7,022 nucleotides of DNA from CALACW01 sp002431305 (GCA_937890355.1 CALACW010000092.1:1-7022), one strand, 5' to 3'. Shown: positions 1 through 6,939, counted from the stretch's first letter. The notes: generated from the sequence alone by a model not told the origin. Program-made: numbers and translations.

Positions 1-1054
1 TTTTAAGATCGGATAATTTTTTGTTTAATAAGACAAATTCGATTTCACCGTAAGGGGTTTTATATATAAAGTCTTTCGAAGAAATATTTATGTGAACGCT
101 TTTGAAACTGTTTTTATTCGATTTAAAAAGTAAAAATTCTTTTTCGATTTTTACGGTAAAATCGGAGCTGAGCGTCAGTGCGCCGAATCCGTTTTGTAGA
201 TTTGTATTTATTATATCGATATGCCTCAGTTCCGGACATAAAGAAGTGTTTTCCGTTATAAGTTTTGACAATACACGGTTTCTTATACTTCTGTCAAGTC
301 CAAGCAAAAAAGAAATGTCTATTTTCTTTTTATCCGGTATCGAATTATATGCTCGGTTAACTTCTTTTTCAATATATAGCATATCTTCCTTTAGTGAATC
401 TGTATTTCTCAGAAACACCGAAAAAAAAGACGGATTAATTTCATTCATTACAGGCAAAACAGAGTGCCTGATTTTATTTCTGGTATAATCGTCGGACAAA
501 TTCGTTGAATCTGTGACAAATGCAAGTCTGTTTTCGTAACAGTAATTTTCAATTTCGTCACGTTCACATTCAATCAGAGGTCTTATAATATTACCCCTGA
601 CAGGCGGAATTCCGGTAAGTCCTTTAAGTCCTGCACCTCTTGAGAGATTCAGAAAAAAAGTTTCTGCACAATCATTAAGATTGTGAGCCGTTGCGATTTT
701 AGCTCCCGGCGCCGTCTGTTCAAAAAATTCATATCTTTTACGACGTCCGCATAGTTCTTCGCTTTCTCCGGTTTTTTTTGAAATTTCGGGAATATTGAAT
801 CTGCCGATTTTCAGCGAAATATTTAATTTATCGCATAAACTTCGGACAAACAGTTCATCCCTGTCCGCCTCTTTGCCTCTTATCATATGATTAACATGAG
901 CCGCGGCAATATTAAATCCGAGTTCGTTTTTCAAAGACAGCAGAATATGCAGAAGAGAAACGGAATCAGCCCCTCCCGAAAGAGCAACAAGAACCGTATC
1001 CGACGCGCTTATCATGTTATATTTTTTAACGGTGTTATATACTTTATTCTTCAT
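1..1054 (-). CDS. tilS: tRNA(Ile)-lysidine synthase, N-terminal part (cut by window edge)
   Basis: The reading frame stays open from an ATG at 1054 to the left edge, giving 351 codons. TilS is an ATP-dependent cytosolic enzyme that joins lysine to C34 of tRNA-Ile(CAU), making lysidine so that the tRNA reads AUA and is charged with isoleucine. The ATP-pyrophosphatase P-loop SGGADS is at residues 26-31. Other family landmarks are HVNHMIRG (53-60), GRRKRY (103-108), AHNLNDCAET (123-132) with the following LSRGAGLKGLTGIPP, IIRPL, and a TDSTN then YTRNKIR segment. The family is usually about 420-480 residues, so the C-terminal tRNA-binding domain probably lies outside the window. The start is chosen because it leaves the usual 25 or so residues before the P-loop and follows an SD. 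The gene overlaps the end of dnaB by 11 bases, which suggests translational coupling. No key motif is missing. Identity is near certain; only the 3' end is unknown. Confidence 0.96.
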   Translation of the reverse strand, partial: MKNKVYNTVKKYNMISASDTVLVALSGGADSVSLLHILLSLKNELGFNIAAAHVNHMIRGKEADRDELFVRSLCDKLNISLKIGRFNIPEISKKTGESEELCGRRKRYEFFEQTAPGAKIATAHNLNDCAETFFLNLSRGAGLKGLTGIPPVRGNIIRPLIECERDEIENYCYENRLAFVTDSTNLSDDYTRNKIRHSVLPVMNEINPSFFSVFLRNTDSLKEDMLYIEKEVNRAYNSIPDKKKIDISFLLGLDRSIRNRVLSKLITENTSLCPELRHIDIINTNLQNGFGALTLSSDFTVKIEKEFLLFKSNKNSFKSVHINISSKDFIYKTPYGEIEFVLLNKKLSDLK

Positions 1055-2420
1055 CAAGATCCCGCTCCCTGCTTGTGAACATTGTAAAGTCGGGATTCCA
1101 TGCGAGACCGACGCTTCCGGTCGGGCCGTGACGGTTTTTCTGTACGAGAACTTCGGCGGTATCAACTCTTATTTCGTCAACCGGAGTGCCATTATCGTCG
1201 GTATTGTAATAGTTTTCTCTGTAAAGCATCAGAACTATATCTGCGTCCTGCTCGATTGAACCCGATTCACGCAAATCGGAAAGCTGGGGTTTGTGGGAAC
1301 GCCCCTTTTCCTCGGTTCGTCTGGCAAGCTGAGCGCAGGTAACAACGGGAATTCTCAAGTCCTTTGCCATAAGTTTTAGACTTCGCGTAATTTCCGAAAC
1401 TTCCTGAACACGGTTATCGGTTTTCTTGCTGCCGGTCATGAGCTGAAGGTAGTCGATTATGACACAGTCGACATTCTTAAGCTGTCTGACTCTCGCCTTC
1501 ATTTCGGGGACGGTTATGTTAGACGTATCATCGAAATAAAGTTCAATATCAGAAAGAAAAACGGAGGCGTTTGCAATTCGCTCCCATTCGTCTGGCGTAA
1601 GATTACCCGTTCTGAATTTCGTACTCTGAACGCGTGCCTCGGTTGAGAGTACACGCTGGGCAAGCTGTTCCTTTGACATTTCCAATGAGAAGAATAAAAC
1701 GCGTCGTTTGCCGTAAACTGCAACATTTCGAGCAAGATTGAGCGCAAAACTCGTTTTACCCATAGCAGGACGCGCACCGATCAGAACAAGGTCGGAACGG
1801 TTGAGTCCGGTTATCATTCTGTCGAGGTCGGAAAATCCCGTCGGAAAACCGGCATATTCGGCTCTGTCATCCGATGAAAGCTGATATAAATTAACATAAA
1901 CATCCTTTAAAACATCACCAATGGATGCAGGTCCCGTTACGGTTTTTCCCTGACGGATATCATATATCTTTTGCTCAGCCATATCTAGCAGAGCGTCCGC
2001 AGACATAGATTCGTCTGATGCGAGCTCGTTTATCTCCGATGCCGTTGAAATAAGAGAACGGATATAAAACTTCTCTCTTATGATTTTTGCATATGATTCG
2101 ACATTCGCCGTAGACGGTACGTTTTTAGAAAGCTGAAAAAGATATGTTTTGCCCGATTCATCATCGTATATTTTCTCATTCCTCAGCGCGTCGAGAACAA
2201 GAAGCGGGTCAATTTTACCGCCCTTTGCAGCGTCAAGAGCGATAATCGTCGAAAAAATCGCCTTATGCTGAGGCAGATAGAAATAATCGGGCTTTAATAT
2301 CATTGTCACCTGCGACAGGCAGGAAGGGTCAAGGAGTATAGCGCCCAAAACCGCCTGCTCCGCCTCAAGGCTGAACGGCAGTTTTGACATATCCGAATTT
2401 CGGAATGTATCCTGAGCCAT
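1044..2420 (-). CDS. dnaB: Replicative DNA helicase DnaB (DnaC in Bacillus naming)
   Basis: This 458-residue protein is the hexameric 5'-3' helicase that unwinds DNA at the replication fork and contacts primase and the loader. The N-terminal helical domain (about 15-115) begins with the typical EAEQAVLGAIL segment, and a linker helix region follows. The RecA-like ATPase domain covers about 190-450. Visible motifs are Walker A GARPAMGKTS (215-224), SLEM with the likely catalytic Glu at 247, Walker B IIDYLQLM (321-328), the CAQLARR sensor segment with Gln363, DLRESGSIEQDAD (382-394), and KNRHGPTG (428-435) carrying the arginine finger, Arg430. Length is normal and there is no intein, although DnaB is a known intein host at the Walker A region. 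The ATG at 2420 has AGGAGA (2427-2432) 6 bases upstream, inside the end of rplI, which stops 2 bases before. A second ATG at codon 11 has no such support. The gene overlaps tilS downstream by 11 bases. Confidence 0.98.
   Translation of the reverse strand: MAQDTFRNSDMSKLPFSLEAEQAVLGAILLDPSCLSQVTMILKPDYFYLPQHKAIFSTIIALDAAKGGKIDPLLVLDALRNEKIYDDESGKTYLFQLSKNVPSTANVESYAKIIREKFYIRSLISTASEINELASDESMSADALLDMAEQKIYDIRQGKTVTGPASIGDVLKDVYVNLYQLSSDDRAEYAGFPTGFSDLDRMITGLNRSDLVLIGARPAMGKTSFALNLARNVAVYGKRRVLFFSLEMSKEQLAQRVLSTEARVQSTKFRTGNLTPDEWERIANASVFLSDIELYFDDTSNITVPEMKARVRQLKNVDCVIIDYLQLMTGSKKTDNRVQEVSEITRSLKLMAKDLRIPVVTCAQLARRTEEKGRSHKPQLSDLRESGSIEQDADIVLMLYRENYYNTDDNGTPVDEIRVDTAEVLVQKNRHGPTGSVGLAWNPDFTMFTSRERDLDEE
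1065..1070 (-). promoter_or_regulatory. tilS ribosome binding site inside dnaB
   Basis: On the minus strand AGGGAG lies 10 bases before the tilS ATG, within the last codons of dnaB (Arg-Glu near the C terminus). It supports the ATG at 1054 over the later in-frame ATG at tilS codon 14. Being embedded in dnaB, it is crossed by ribosomes finishing DnaB. Confidence 0.6.
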
Positions 2421-2422
2421 AA

Positions 2423-2863
2423 TTACTCTCCTATTGCTACTTTAATAGACGCGGTAATTCCGCTGTACAGTTTTACATCGCAGTCGTATGTTCCGAAATT
2501 TTTCATCTCGGGGCAGACAAGTTTTCTTTTATCAATATCCAATCCGAACTGCTCTTTTATAGCCTCGCTTACATCCTTTGCGGTAACAGAACCGAAAAGT
2601 CTTCCGCCGGAACCGGCTTTTGCCGTTACTCTGACAATTTTACCGGTGAGTTTTTTTGCGGCGTCGTTTGCCGCTGCCCTCTCAACGTCAATTTTGTGCT
2701 GTTTTGAAGATTCTCTGTTCTTCATCTCATTTATAGCCTGAGCGTTAACTTCTACGGCAAGTTTTCTGGGAAGAAGAAAATTTCTCGCATATCCCTCGGC
2801 AACGTTGACTTTCTGTCCCTTTTTGCCGAGCTCCTTTATATCCTGATTAAGTATAACTTCCAT
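2423..2863 (-). CDS. rplI: 50S ribosomal protein L9
   Basis: This 146-residue protein matches bacterial L9, which binds 23S rRNA at the base of the L1 stalk and reaches out from the large subunit. The N-terminal RNA-binding domain has the signature segment GYARNFLLPRKLA (24-36) after the opening MEVILNQDIKELGKKGQ. A long lysine- and alanine-rich connecting helix follows at about 40-75. The C-terminal domain carries GGRLFGSVT (85-93), typical of the family. Length is ordinary (around 148 in most species) and no region is missing. The ATG at 2863 is preceded by a strong GGAGGA (2871-2876) at 7 bases, in the 16-base gap after gdpP. The 2-base gap to dnaB repeats the rplI-dnaB pairing known in many Firmicutes. 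Confidence 0.98.
   Translation of the reverse strand: MEVILNQDIKELGKKGQKVNVAEGYARNFLLPRKLAVEVNAQAINEMKNRESSKQHKIDVERAAANDAAKKLTGKIVRVTAKAGSGGRLFGSVTAKDVSEAIKEQFGLDIDKRKLVCPEMKNFGTYDCDVKLYSGITASIKVAIGE
2427..2432 (-). promoter_or_regulatory. dnaB ribosome binding site overlapping the end of rplI
   Basis: AGGAGA on the minus strand lies inside the last codons of rplI and 6 bases before the dnaB ATG. The rplI stop codon falls between this site and the start, so the two genes are arranged for coupled translation. It fixes the dnaB start at 2420. Confidence 0.75.
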
Positions 2864-2879
2864 TTATTTATCCTCCGAA

Positions 2880-4829
2880 TTAAATAAATTTTTCTATTGA
2901 TTTATTCAGTTTTTCAAAAACATCATCAAATGATTTTGAATCAATCTGCGCAGCAGCCATTGTCTGATGACCGCCTCCGCCGATATCCTCCATAATAATC
3001 TGAACATTGATTCTGCCGTAACTTCTGGCAGAAACCGAAATACCCTTTGCATTATAATACGCGACAAAAGACGCGTCGACGTTATCTATATTAAGAAGTT
3101 CATCCGCCGCTTTTGCTCCGGCGATATGCACCTCAGGCCCCGTTTTATCTGTATATGCAAGCGCATAATTTGATTTAAACACAGCATTCGACACTATGGA
3201 ATTTACTAATTTGTACTCTTCCATAGAAGCAGAGAACATTTTTCTGACAGAGATTGTATCAGCGCCCATATCTTTAAGATAGGCGGCGGCTTCAAAAGTT
3301 CTGACGCCCGATTTGAGCGTGAAATTCTTAGTATCAAGATATATTCCCGCCAGCAGACATTCAGCCTCTACAGGCGAAAGTCTCGGTTTTGAGGGCATAT
3401 ATTCGATTAATTCGGTCACCATTTCACTCGCTGAGGAAGCGGTCGGCTCATGATAAAATACCGAGGCGTTTTCAATGTGGTCTACCGACATTCTGTGGTG
3501 GTCGATTACAATAACATTTTCTATTTCAGCGTAAAGTTCCGGACTGTCAACGATTCGACTGCGCATAACATCGGTTATAATAAGAAGCGTGTCCTGATCT
3601 GCAAGCTGTCTTGCTGCGGCAGGACTGATAAACAGATTATCGTCCGTATTATCGTTATAATGTGATATCAACGGTCTTGCAAGCGATGTTTTTTCGTCAA
3701 CGGCGATGTTGACGTTTGTATCAAGGTTTCTGACCGCACAGGCAAGTCCTACAGCAGAACCGAGTGCGTCGAGATCCGAACCTGTATGCCCCATTATTAT
3801 AACGTTTGAAGCCTTCTTAATAGCTTCCTCTATCGCTTTTGCTATAAGACGGGAGCGAATCTGACCGCGTTTTTCTACGCCGTCGGAAACTCCGCCGAAA
3901 AACTGATAGTTTTCGCCGTTTTTGATTGCAGTCTGATCTCCGCCTCTGCCTCTCGCCATATCAAGAGCCTGTCTTGAAAACTGCTCGCATTCGGTGGCTA
4001 GTCCGCCTGTTCCGACACCTATAGAGAGTGTAAAACCTGATGTTTTGTCGTTAATCTTATAGTTTCTTACCTCGTCCATTATATCGAATCTTGCTTCAAT
4101 CATCTTTAAAAGATTCCTATACTCGGTAACGGCAATAAATCTGTTATCGCCTATTTTTCTTGTAATACACGATTTATCGGAAAACCATTCTGTAATTTTC
4201 TTTTCGATATCGGAAATAAACGAAGTGTAAAGGCTGTGAGAAAGAACGACGGACGCCTCGTCGGCGGCGTCAATTGAAATCATTATAACGACCGGACGTG
4301 AAAAATTATATTCGCTCTCGATATTCTTATAATATGTATCATCTATCAGGTAAATCTGATAAACTGAATCGGAATCTGTTTTTACCGATGAAATAAAAGC
4401 AGAAAATTTTCGGTCAAAAATATCGAGCGACTTTGTATAATTCGTACCGTCCAGTTCAAAATCCGAAATCATGTCCGAGAACATATCTTCGCCGAAATCA
4501 TCATGTCCGACAGCACAGGATGCAAAAGAATCGTTGTACCATATAATCCTGCCTTCTTTTGAACATATGACAAACGGAAGCGGAACCGTGCATATTCTGT
4601 CTTTATTGATTTCAGAAAGAGATTCGTTTATTAAGATAACCGAATTTTTCAAATGTCTGAACTCATTTATTCTTAAAAGACAGAGAATAATCGCAAATAC
4701 GGCTGATACGCATAGCATAACAAGACCGACTATTCTGTTTTCTATTAGCATTACGCACGACATCGCAATAAGCATCAAAACGGAAAGAATATTGCTGGCG
4801 TAATATTTAAAAGCCGATTTGAATTTCAA
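2880..4829 (-). CDS. gdpP: Membrane-bound cyclic-di-AMP phosphodiesterase GdpP (DHH/DHHA1 family)
   Basis: The 649-residue protein has the full GdpP (YybT) layout. Two membrane helices lie at about 14-30 and 33-53. A PAS-like domain follows at roughly 75-165 (CSKEGRIIWYND near 89-100), then a degenerate GGDEF domain at about 175-310, a DHH domain at about 342-500, and DHHA1 at about 545-645. Manganese-site motifs are all visible: GHTGSDLDALG (347-357; His348, Asp352, Asp354), Asp420 in ITDVM, DHH at 443-445, Asp499 in YLDT, and GGGGHQ (617-622). Known members hydrolyse c-di-AMP to pApA and so tune cell-wall and potassium homeostasis and beta-lactam tolerance; the PAS domain of Bacillus GdpP binds heme. 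The GGDEF signature reads IGDNRF (226-231), so cyclase activity is not expected. The start is TTG at 4829, supported by a GGAGG 9 bases upstream; the next ATG codons inside would remove the first membrane helix. It lies 33 bases after rnj and 16 before rplI. Confidence 0.95.
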   Translation of the reverse strand: MKFKSAFKYYASNILSVLMLIAMSCVMLIENRIVGLVMLCVSAVFAIILCLLRINEFRHLKNSVILINESLSEINKDRICTVPLPFVICSKEGRIIWYNDSFASCAVGHDDFGEDMFSDMISDFELDGTNYTKSLDIFDRKFSAFISSVKTDSDSVYQIYLIDDTYYKNIESEYNFSRPVVIMISIDAADEASVVLSHSLYTSFISDIEKKITEWFSDKSCITRKIGDNRFIAVTEYRNLLKMIEARFDIMDEVRNYKINDKTSGFTLSIGVGTGGLATECEQFSRQALDMARGRGGDQTAIKNGENYQFFGGVSDGVEKRGQIRSRLIAKAIEEAIKKASNVIIMGHTGSDLDALGSAVGLACAVRNLDTNVNIAVDEKTSLARPLISHYNDNTDDNLFISPAAARQLADQDTLLIITDVMRSRIVDSPELYAEIENVIVIDHHRMSVDHIENASVFYHEPTASSASEMVTELIEYMPSKPRLSPVEAECLLAGIYLDTKNFTLKSGVRTFEAAAYLKDMGADTISVRKMFSASMEEYKLVNSIVSNAVFKSNYALAYTDKTGPEVHIAGAKAADELLNIDNVDASFVAYYNAKGISVSARSYGRINVQIIMEDIGGGGHQTMAAAQIDSKSFDDVFEKLNKSIEKFI

Positions 4830-4838
4830 AAGTGAAAG

Positions 4839-4843
4839 CCTCC
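4839..4843 (-). promoter_or_regulatory. gdpP ribosome binding site for a TTG start
   Basis: GGAGG on the minus strand sits 9 bases before the TTG at 4827-4829. The only nearby upstream ATG (4846-4848) is in another frame and precedes this site, so the SD points to TTG as the true start. Confidence 0.75.
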
Positions 4844-4862
4844 GACATTGAATATTTATATA

Positions 4863-6815
4863 TTACACTTCGCTGATAACAGGTAATATAACAGGACTCT
4901 TTTTCGTTCTGTCATATACAAATCTCGAAATATCATCCCTGACCTTGTTTCTGAGAGAATTAATATCGTGCCGTCCCTTGTCCGAATATGAATCTGTTAT
5001 ACGAACGATACGCGAATTCATTTCATTGAAAAGTTCGCTCGATTCTTTCATAAATATAAAACCTTTTGAATAAATCTGAGGTTCAGAAACAAGATATCCC
5101 GTAAGAGAATCAAGCACTATCGATACGACGATAATTCCGTCCTCGGAAAGAAGTTTTCTGTCTCTTAACACAACGCTTCCGACATCACCGACTCCATAGC
5201 CGTCTACAAATACGTTGCCGGCGGGAATATCGGTAACAGTATAATTGTCCTCAAATAAAGATACGCAGTTTCCGTTTGATGTTAAAACAATATTACTCTT
5301 CGGAATTCCCATTAGCTGAGCCGTGAGTGCATGTTTCTGCAAATGCTTCTGCTCACCGTGAACAGGAATGAAAAATTTCGGTTTTACAAGTCCGAGAATA
5401 ATTTTCTGCTCCTCCTGACATGCGTGACCGGAAACATGAACGTCATACATTCTCTCATAAATGACATGTGCGCCGAGTTTCATAAGCTCATTGATAACGT
5501 TTCCGACAGTTTTTTCGTTTCCGGGAATAGGATTAGCGGAAATAATAACGCAGTCGTTCGGACCTATTGAAACCTTTCTGTGATCCGACATCGCCATTCT
5601 CGTAAGCGCCGACATCGGTTCGCCCTGACTGCCTGTTGTAATAAGAACAAGTTCGTCGTCGGCATATTGTTTTATAGCGTCGATTCCGATTATTATTCCC
5701 TTCGGAACGTTTAAATAACCCAACTGCTGACCGATTGCAACGACATTCTCGAGACTCCTGCCCGAAAGCGCAACTTTTCTGCCGAGAGATTCGGCAACGT
5801 TAATTATCTGCTGAACTCTGTGCACGTTTGAAGCAAAAGTTGCAACTATAAGACGGCGTTTGCCTGCGCGTCTGAAAAGATTTTCAAACGACTCTCCCAC
5901 CTTACGCTCGCTTTCGGTATATCCGGGACGTTCCGAGTTAGTCGAGTCGGACATAAGACAGAGAACCCCCTCGTTTCCGAGTTCACCGAGTCGCGCAAGA
6001 TCCGCCATACCGCCGTCAATAGGCGTGCAGTCTATTTTGAAATCGCCCGTATGAACAATCGTACCGGCCCCGCATTTTATCGCAAATGCAAGAGCGTCCG
6101 GAATCGAATGATTCATGTGTATCGCTTCAACAGTAAATCCGCCGGTTTTGATTTTATCTCCTGCGGAAATAACCTTAAGTTTTGCTTTTGAAAGTTTTTT
6201 AGCCTCTTTAAGCTTAGCTTCGATAAGTCCTATCGTAAGCTGAGTAGAATAAAGAGGTACATTAACGACATCGAGCAGATACGGGATTCCTCCTATATGG
6301 TCCTCGTGTCCGTGGGTTACGAAAATTCCGCGGATTCTGTCTTTATTCTTTTCGATATAAGTAAAATCGGGAATTACCAAATCAACGCCGAGCATTGTGG
6401 AATCGGGAAAAGCCAGTCCGCAGTCGATAATAATTATATCCTCCCCGTATTCTATAACCGTCAGATTTTTTCCGACCTCATTAAGTCCGCCCAAAAAGCC
6501 TATTCTTACGGGAAGTACGGGCTGAATGTTTTTCTGTCCCTGTCTGCGCTTCGAATTCGAAACATTTTTCTTTCTGCGCACGGTATTATTTTTATCGCTT
6601 CCGGACGTTTTTTTAGATGATTCGGATTTTGTATTTTCTTTTTTTGATTTGTTTTTCTTTTTTGATTCGCCGTTTTCCTTTTGATTTTTTTTCATTTCTC
6701 CGGCTTTAGTCATATCAAGTTTCGCATACTTTTTAACTGCCGAATCTAAAATATCGGTATCATTTTTCTTTTTTTTCTGTTCATTTTTTGATGTATTCCG
6801 GTTATTTGTGTTCAT
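4863..6815 (-). CDS. rnj: Ribonuclease J with a lysine-rich N-terminal extension
   Basis: RNase J is a cytosolic metallo-beta-lactamase/beta-CASP nuclease with 5'-3' exonuclease and endonuclease activity in mRNA turnover and rRNA maturation. The protein is 650 residues from the chosen ATG. Residues 1-100 are a low-complexity Lys/Asn/Ser extension. The catalytic core begins near residue 101 with the RIGFLGGLNEVGKN segment. Zinc-site motifs are HGHEDH (168-173), His236 in NHSIPD, HTGDFK with Asp258, and PVHGE with His486. The beta-CASP region shows SDSTN (289-293), TGSQGEP (394-400), SANPIPGNE (426-434) and VHVSGHA (459-465). Spacing from the first His to His236 (68) and Asp258 (90) equals what I recall for Bacillus RNase J1. 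An in-frame ATG at 6842 would add nine residues but has no SD, whereas the ATG at 6815 has AAGGAG 6 bases upstream, so I use the shorter form. It is the first gene of the operon. RNase J1 versus J2 type cannot be assigned, but all catalytic ligands are intact. Confidence 0.97.
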   Translation of the reverse strand: MNTNNRNTSKNEQKKKKNDTDILDSAVKKYAKLDMTKAGEMKKNQKENGESKKKNKSKKENTKSESSKKTSGSDKNNTVRRKKNVSNSKRRQGQKNIQPVLPVRIGFLGGLNEVGKNLTVIEYGEDIIIIDCGLAFPDSTMLGVDLVIPDFTYIEKNKDRIRGIFVTHGHEDHIGGIPYLLDVVNVPLYSTQLTIGLIEAKLKEAKKLSKAKLKVISAGDKIKTGGFTVEAIHMNHSIPDALAFAIKCGAGTIVHTGDFKIDCTPIDGGMADLARLGELGNEGVLCLMSDSTNSERPGYTESERKVGESFENLFRRAGKRRLIVATFASNVHRVQQIINVAESLGRKVALSGRSLENVVAIGQQLGYLNVPKGIIIGIDAIKQYADDELVLITTGSQGEPMSALTRMAMSDHRKVSIGPNDCVIISANPIPGNEKTVGNVINELMKLGAHVIYERMYDVHVSGHACQEEQKIILGLVKPKFFIPVHGEQKHLQKHALTAQLMGIPKSNIVLTSNGNCVSLFEDNYTVTDIPAGNVFVDGYGVGDVGSVVLRDRKLLSEDGIIVVSIVLDSLTGYLVSEPQIYSKGFIFMKESSELFNEMNSRIVRITDSYSDKGRHDINSLRNKVRDDISRFVYDRTKKSPVILPVISEV

Positions 6816-6821
6816 GATCGA

Positions 6822-6827
6822 CTCCTT
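6822..6827 (-). promoter_or_regulatory. rnj ribosome binding site that decides the start
   Basis: AAGGAG on the minus strand lies 6 bases before the ATG at 6815 and downstream of the other in-frame ATG at 6842, which has only A/T sequence before it. This places the rnj start at 6815. Confidence 0.85.
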
Positions 6828-6857
6828 AAATATAAAATGCATATATACTTAAATATA
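6825..6857 (-). repeat. Two copies of a 10-base direct repeat in the rnj leader
   Basis: TATATTTAAG occurs on the minus strand at 6848-6857 and again at 6825-6834, a pitch of 23 bases. The second copy runs directly into the rnj SD, supplying its leading AAG. The region is extremely A/T rich, so chance is a real explanation; the match is exact over 10 bases. Confidence 0.4.
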
Positions 6858-6886
6858 TAATAAAGTTTAAAATAAAAATATGTAAA
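6857..6886 (-). promoter_or_regulatory. Possible second, weaker promoter in the rnj leader
   Basis: On the minus strand TTTACA (6881-6886) is separated by 18 bases from TATTAT (6857-6862), each one base off consensus. It would give a transcript starting near 6850 with a leader of about 35 bases that lacks the stem-loop. Such matches arise easily in A/T-rich DNA, so this is tentative. Confidence 0.3.
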
Positions 6887-6898
6887 GCCCGTTAGGGC
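6887..6898 (-). other. Small stem-loop at the 5' end of the rnj leader
   Basis: The minus strand reads GCCC-TAAC-GGGC, a perfect 4-bp GC stem with a 4-base loop. Beyond a T-T mismatch it can be extended by two A-T pairs. It begins only about 5 bases after the predicted transcript start. The run after it (TTTACATATTTTT) is interrupted, so it is a weak terminator candidate at best. A role in protecting the 5' end or in control of rnj is inference. Confidence 0.45.
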
Positions 6899-6910
6899 AT
6901 TATTATCATT

Positions 6911-6939
6911 ATTTTACTCTTTTAACGCGTCCGTGTCAA
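6911..6939 (-). promoter_or_regulatory. SigA-type promoter for the rnj operon
   Basis: On the minus strand a perfect -35 TTGACA (6934-6939) is followed by a 17-base spacer and a -10 TAAAAT (6911-6916), which matches TATAAT at five of six bases. Transcription would start near the A at 6903-6904, leaving a 5' leader of about 90 bases before the rnj ATG. This is the only consensus-quality promoter I see in the window, and it sits where the five-gene operon should begin. Confidence 0.8.

Noticed and set aside
102..488. Plus-strand open frame of 128 codons
   Set aside because: It lies wholly antisense to tilS, whose frame is full of family motifs; it starts with TTG without an SD and its product is biased and unfamiliar.
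887..1342. Three overlapping plus-strand open frames
   Set aside because: They are mirror frames of the end of dnaB and the start of tilS, both well supported on the minus strand.
1514..1777. Minus-strand open frame of 87 codons within dnaB
   Set aside because: It is out of frame with the intact dnaB, has no SD of note, and its product has no recognisable domain.
1740..1790. Intein insertion in dnaB at Walker A
   Set aside because: The P-loop region is continuous and the protein has the normal length of 458 residues.
4471..4803. Plus-strand open frame of 110 codons opposite the gdpP N terminus
   Set aside because: It is a complement of the PAS and membrane-helix coding region; no promoter, SD or family match is visible.
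6297..6620. Plus-strand open frame of 107 codons opposite the 5' part of rnj
   Set aside because: It is a shadow of the conserved metallo-beta-lactamase motifs on the other strand.
6816..6842. Upstream ATG adding nine residues to RNase J
   Set aside because: There is no SD before 6842, while the ATG at 6815 has AAGGAG at 6 bases; the extra codons would cover that SD.
6881..6910. Rho-independent terminator on either strand
   Set aside because: The GC stem has only 4 bp, the T run on the minus side is interrupted, and no plus-strand gene ends before it; its place just after the promoter fits a leader structure better.
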